The notes beneath the pieces are model-generated. The model was not told where the DNA came from. It did no database searches and saw only the letters and a list, made by a program, of their open reading frames with translations. Below are positions 63,197-64,000 of a stretch of 64,000 nucleotides of DNA, in pieces. A program made the position numbers and the translations under genes. Location: assembly GCA_018267925.1 (NCBI GenBank), contig JAFDXO010000195.1:1-64000 (forward strand). Direction: 5' to 3'. This DNA is from Bacteroidota bacterium (GTDB taxonomy: Bacteria; Bacteroidota; Bacteroidia; Chitinophagales; Chitinophagaceae). Each line of letters begins with the position of its first letter. Position 1 is the stretch's first letter.

Positions 63197-64000
63197 ATGG
63201 ATATTCAACAGCTTTATACAAACTGCCTTAGTGAAGCCGCCTATTTTATTTCAAATGAGGGTGAAGCCGCAGTAATTGATCCGCTTCGTGATGTGGATGT
63301 GTATATTAAATTGGCAGCCGAAAAAGGAGTACAAATAAAGTACATTTTTGAAACTCATTTTCATGCAGACTTTGTGAGCGGTCATTTAGAACTTGCTCAA
63401 AAAACTGGTGCACCTATCGTTTATGGACCCACAACTAAAGCCTCATTTCCCATTCATGAAGCTAAAGACGGAGAGATTTTTCAAATTGGAAAATTACAGT
63501 TGAAAGCTATTCATACACCCGGGCATACATTAGAAAGCACAAGCTATTTATTGTTAAATGAATCTGGTGAACCACATTGTATTTTTACTGGCGATACACT
63601 TTTTGTTGGCGATGTTGGGCGACCTGATTTATTTTCCGGCAACCTTAGCAAAGAAGAACTGGCGAGTTATCTATTTGACTCATTGCAATCGAAAATTAAA
63701 ACGCTTCCTGACCACGTAATTGTATATCCGGCACATGGACCGGGCTCTGCATGTGGCAAAAATTTGGGAAAAGAAACCTTCAGCACTATAGGGGAACAAA
63801 AGCAAACCAATTATGCTTTGCAAGACCTTTCTAAAGATGAATTTATTACTGCCGTAACAACCGGACTAACTACACCACCGGCCTATTTCCCTATTAATGC
63901 TAAAATAAATAAAGAGGGTTATGATTCACTTGATAAAGTAATAGAAACCGCTAAACCCTTATCTGTTGCTGAATTCAAACAAAAGATAAATGATGGGGCC
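63197..64000 (+). CDS. MBL-fold hydrolase, persulfide dioxygenase-like with rhodanese part (partial)
   Basis: The frame from the ATG at 63197 runs off the window after 268 codons. The metallo-beta-lactamase fold shows AVIDPLRDV, THFHADFVSGH with zinc ligands near 54-64, TPGHT, FTGDTLFVGDVGRPDL and PAHGPGSACG. This matches the ETHE1/persulfide dioxygenase group, which oxidises glutathione persulfide in sulfide metabolism and is often fused to rhodanese domains. The last visible residues could begin such a domain. A TAACTTTG box at 63166-63173 may be its promoter element. Confidence 0.9.
   Translation, partial: MDIQQLYTNCLSEAAYFISNEGEAAVIDPLRDVDVYIKLAAEKGVQIKYIFETHFHADFVSGHLELAQKTGAPIVYGPTTKASFPIHEAKDGEIFQIGKLQLKAIHTPGHTLESTSYLLLNESGEPHCIFTGDTLFVGDVGRPDLFSGNLSKEELASYLFDSLQSKIKTLPDHVIVYPAHGPGSACGKNLGKETFSTIGEQKQTNYALQDLSKDEFITAVTTGLTTPPAYFPINAKINKEGYDSLDKVIETAKPLSVAEFKQKINDGA

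Noticed and set aside
1..64000. tRNA or rRNA genes
   Set aside because: No T-loop/acceptor-stem pattern or rRNA-like stretch was recognised by eye in any intergenic region; a tRNAscan run would be decisive.

Overview
The window reads as a chromosomal segment of an AT-rich member of the Bacteroidota, most likely a Chitinophagales/Chitinophagaceae-type organism. The support is the set of lineage-typical families (UpxY antiterminator, DUF5606, DUF4293, PCMD lipoprotein, PorT-like barrel, exosortase-F-associated protein, RGG-tailed ribosomal protein S2) and several promoters of the Bacteroidota form TTTG-N18-20-TAnnTTTG. No rRNA, tRNA, CRISPR array or intact insertion sequence was recognised.

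Layout. Positions 1-1680 are a decayed flank: a GxxExxY fragment, an ATPase (DUF4143-type) fragment, four 97-bp tandem repeats, three 73-bp tandem repeats and a promoter/operator copy. Positions 10308 back to 1683 (minus strand) form a compact exopolysaccharide operon: winged-helix regulator, UpxY antiterminator, Wza-like export lipoprotein, Wzc-like tyrosine autokinase, a 740-bp gap filled with palindromic repeats, UDP-GlcNAc 2-epimerase and two glycosyltransferases. The regulator's promoter carries a TGAGTA-N7-TACTC dyad whose twin lies at the far end of the operon (1353-1375). Divergent from it, at 10600-12175, is a single ORF fusing an undecaprenyl-phosphate sugar transferase to an exosortase of the XrtF type, followed by the exosortase-F-associated membrane protein. 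This is the most unusual object in the window.

From 12.2 to 29.4 kb there are mainly housekeeping genes: RuvC, an LPG-synthase-like membrane protein, DUF3108, DUF5606, a Wzx-like flippase, ClpC, a STAS/RNase Z pair, a three-gene glycan cluster (methyltransferase, deacetylase, glycosyltransferase), the rplM-rpsI-rpsB operon (without tsf), an ethylene-receptor-like truncated sensor, a trans-sulfuration enzyme and RuvB. Positions 29.6-35.9 kb hold a two-gene unit: a 1602-residue exonuclease-RecQ-UvrD fusion helicase and RmuC. It looks like a DNA repair or defence module.

From 36 to 64 kb come a TPR protein, a GH10-like hydrolase, an ECF sigma factor with a membrane anti-sigma-like protein fused to a trypsin-like protease, a small Ala/Pro lipoprotein, rsmI-purS-pssA, a barrel/PCMD pair, FeoB, the GDP-fucose genes gmd-fcl, a flavin reductase, a DnaJ-like protein, a TPR/PstS pair, YifB/ComM, an Hpt protein, an orphan MoxR, a PadR-controlled membrane protein, serS, DUF4293, a Xaa-Pro aminopeptidase, a YugP-type metallopeptidase and a metallo-beta-lactamase-fold enzyme cut by the window end. 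Glycan genes are thus scattered over four loci (1.7-11, 15-17, 21-24 and 48-50 kb), and may together supply one fucose- and ManNAc-containing surface polysaccharide; that link is inference.
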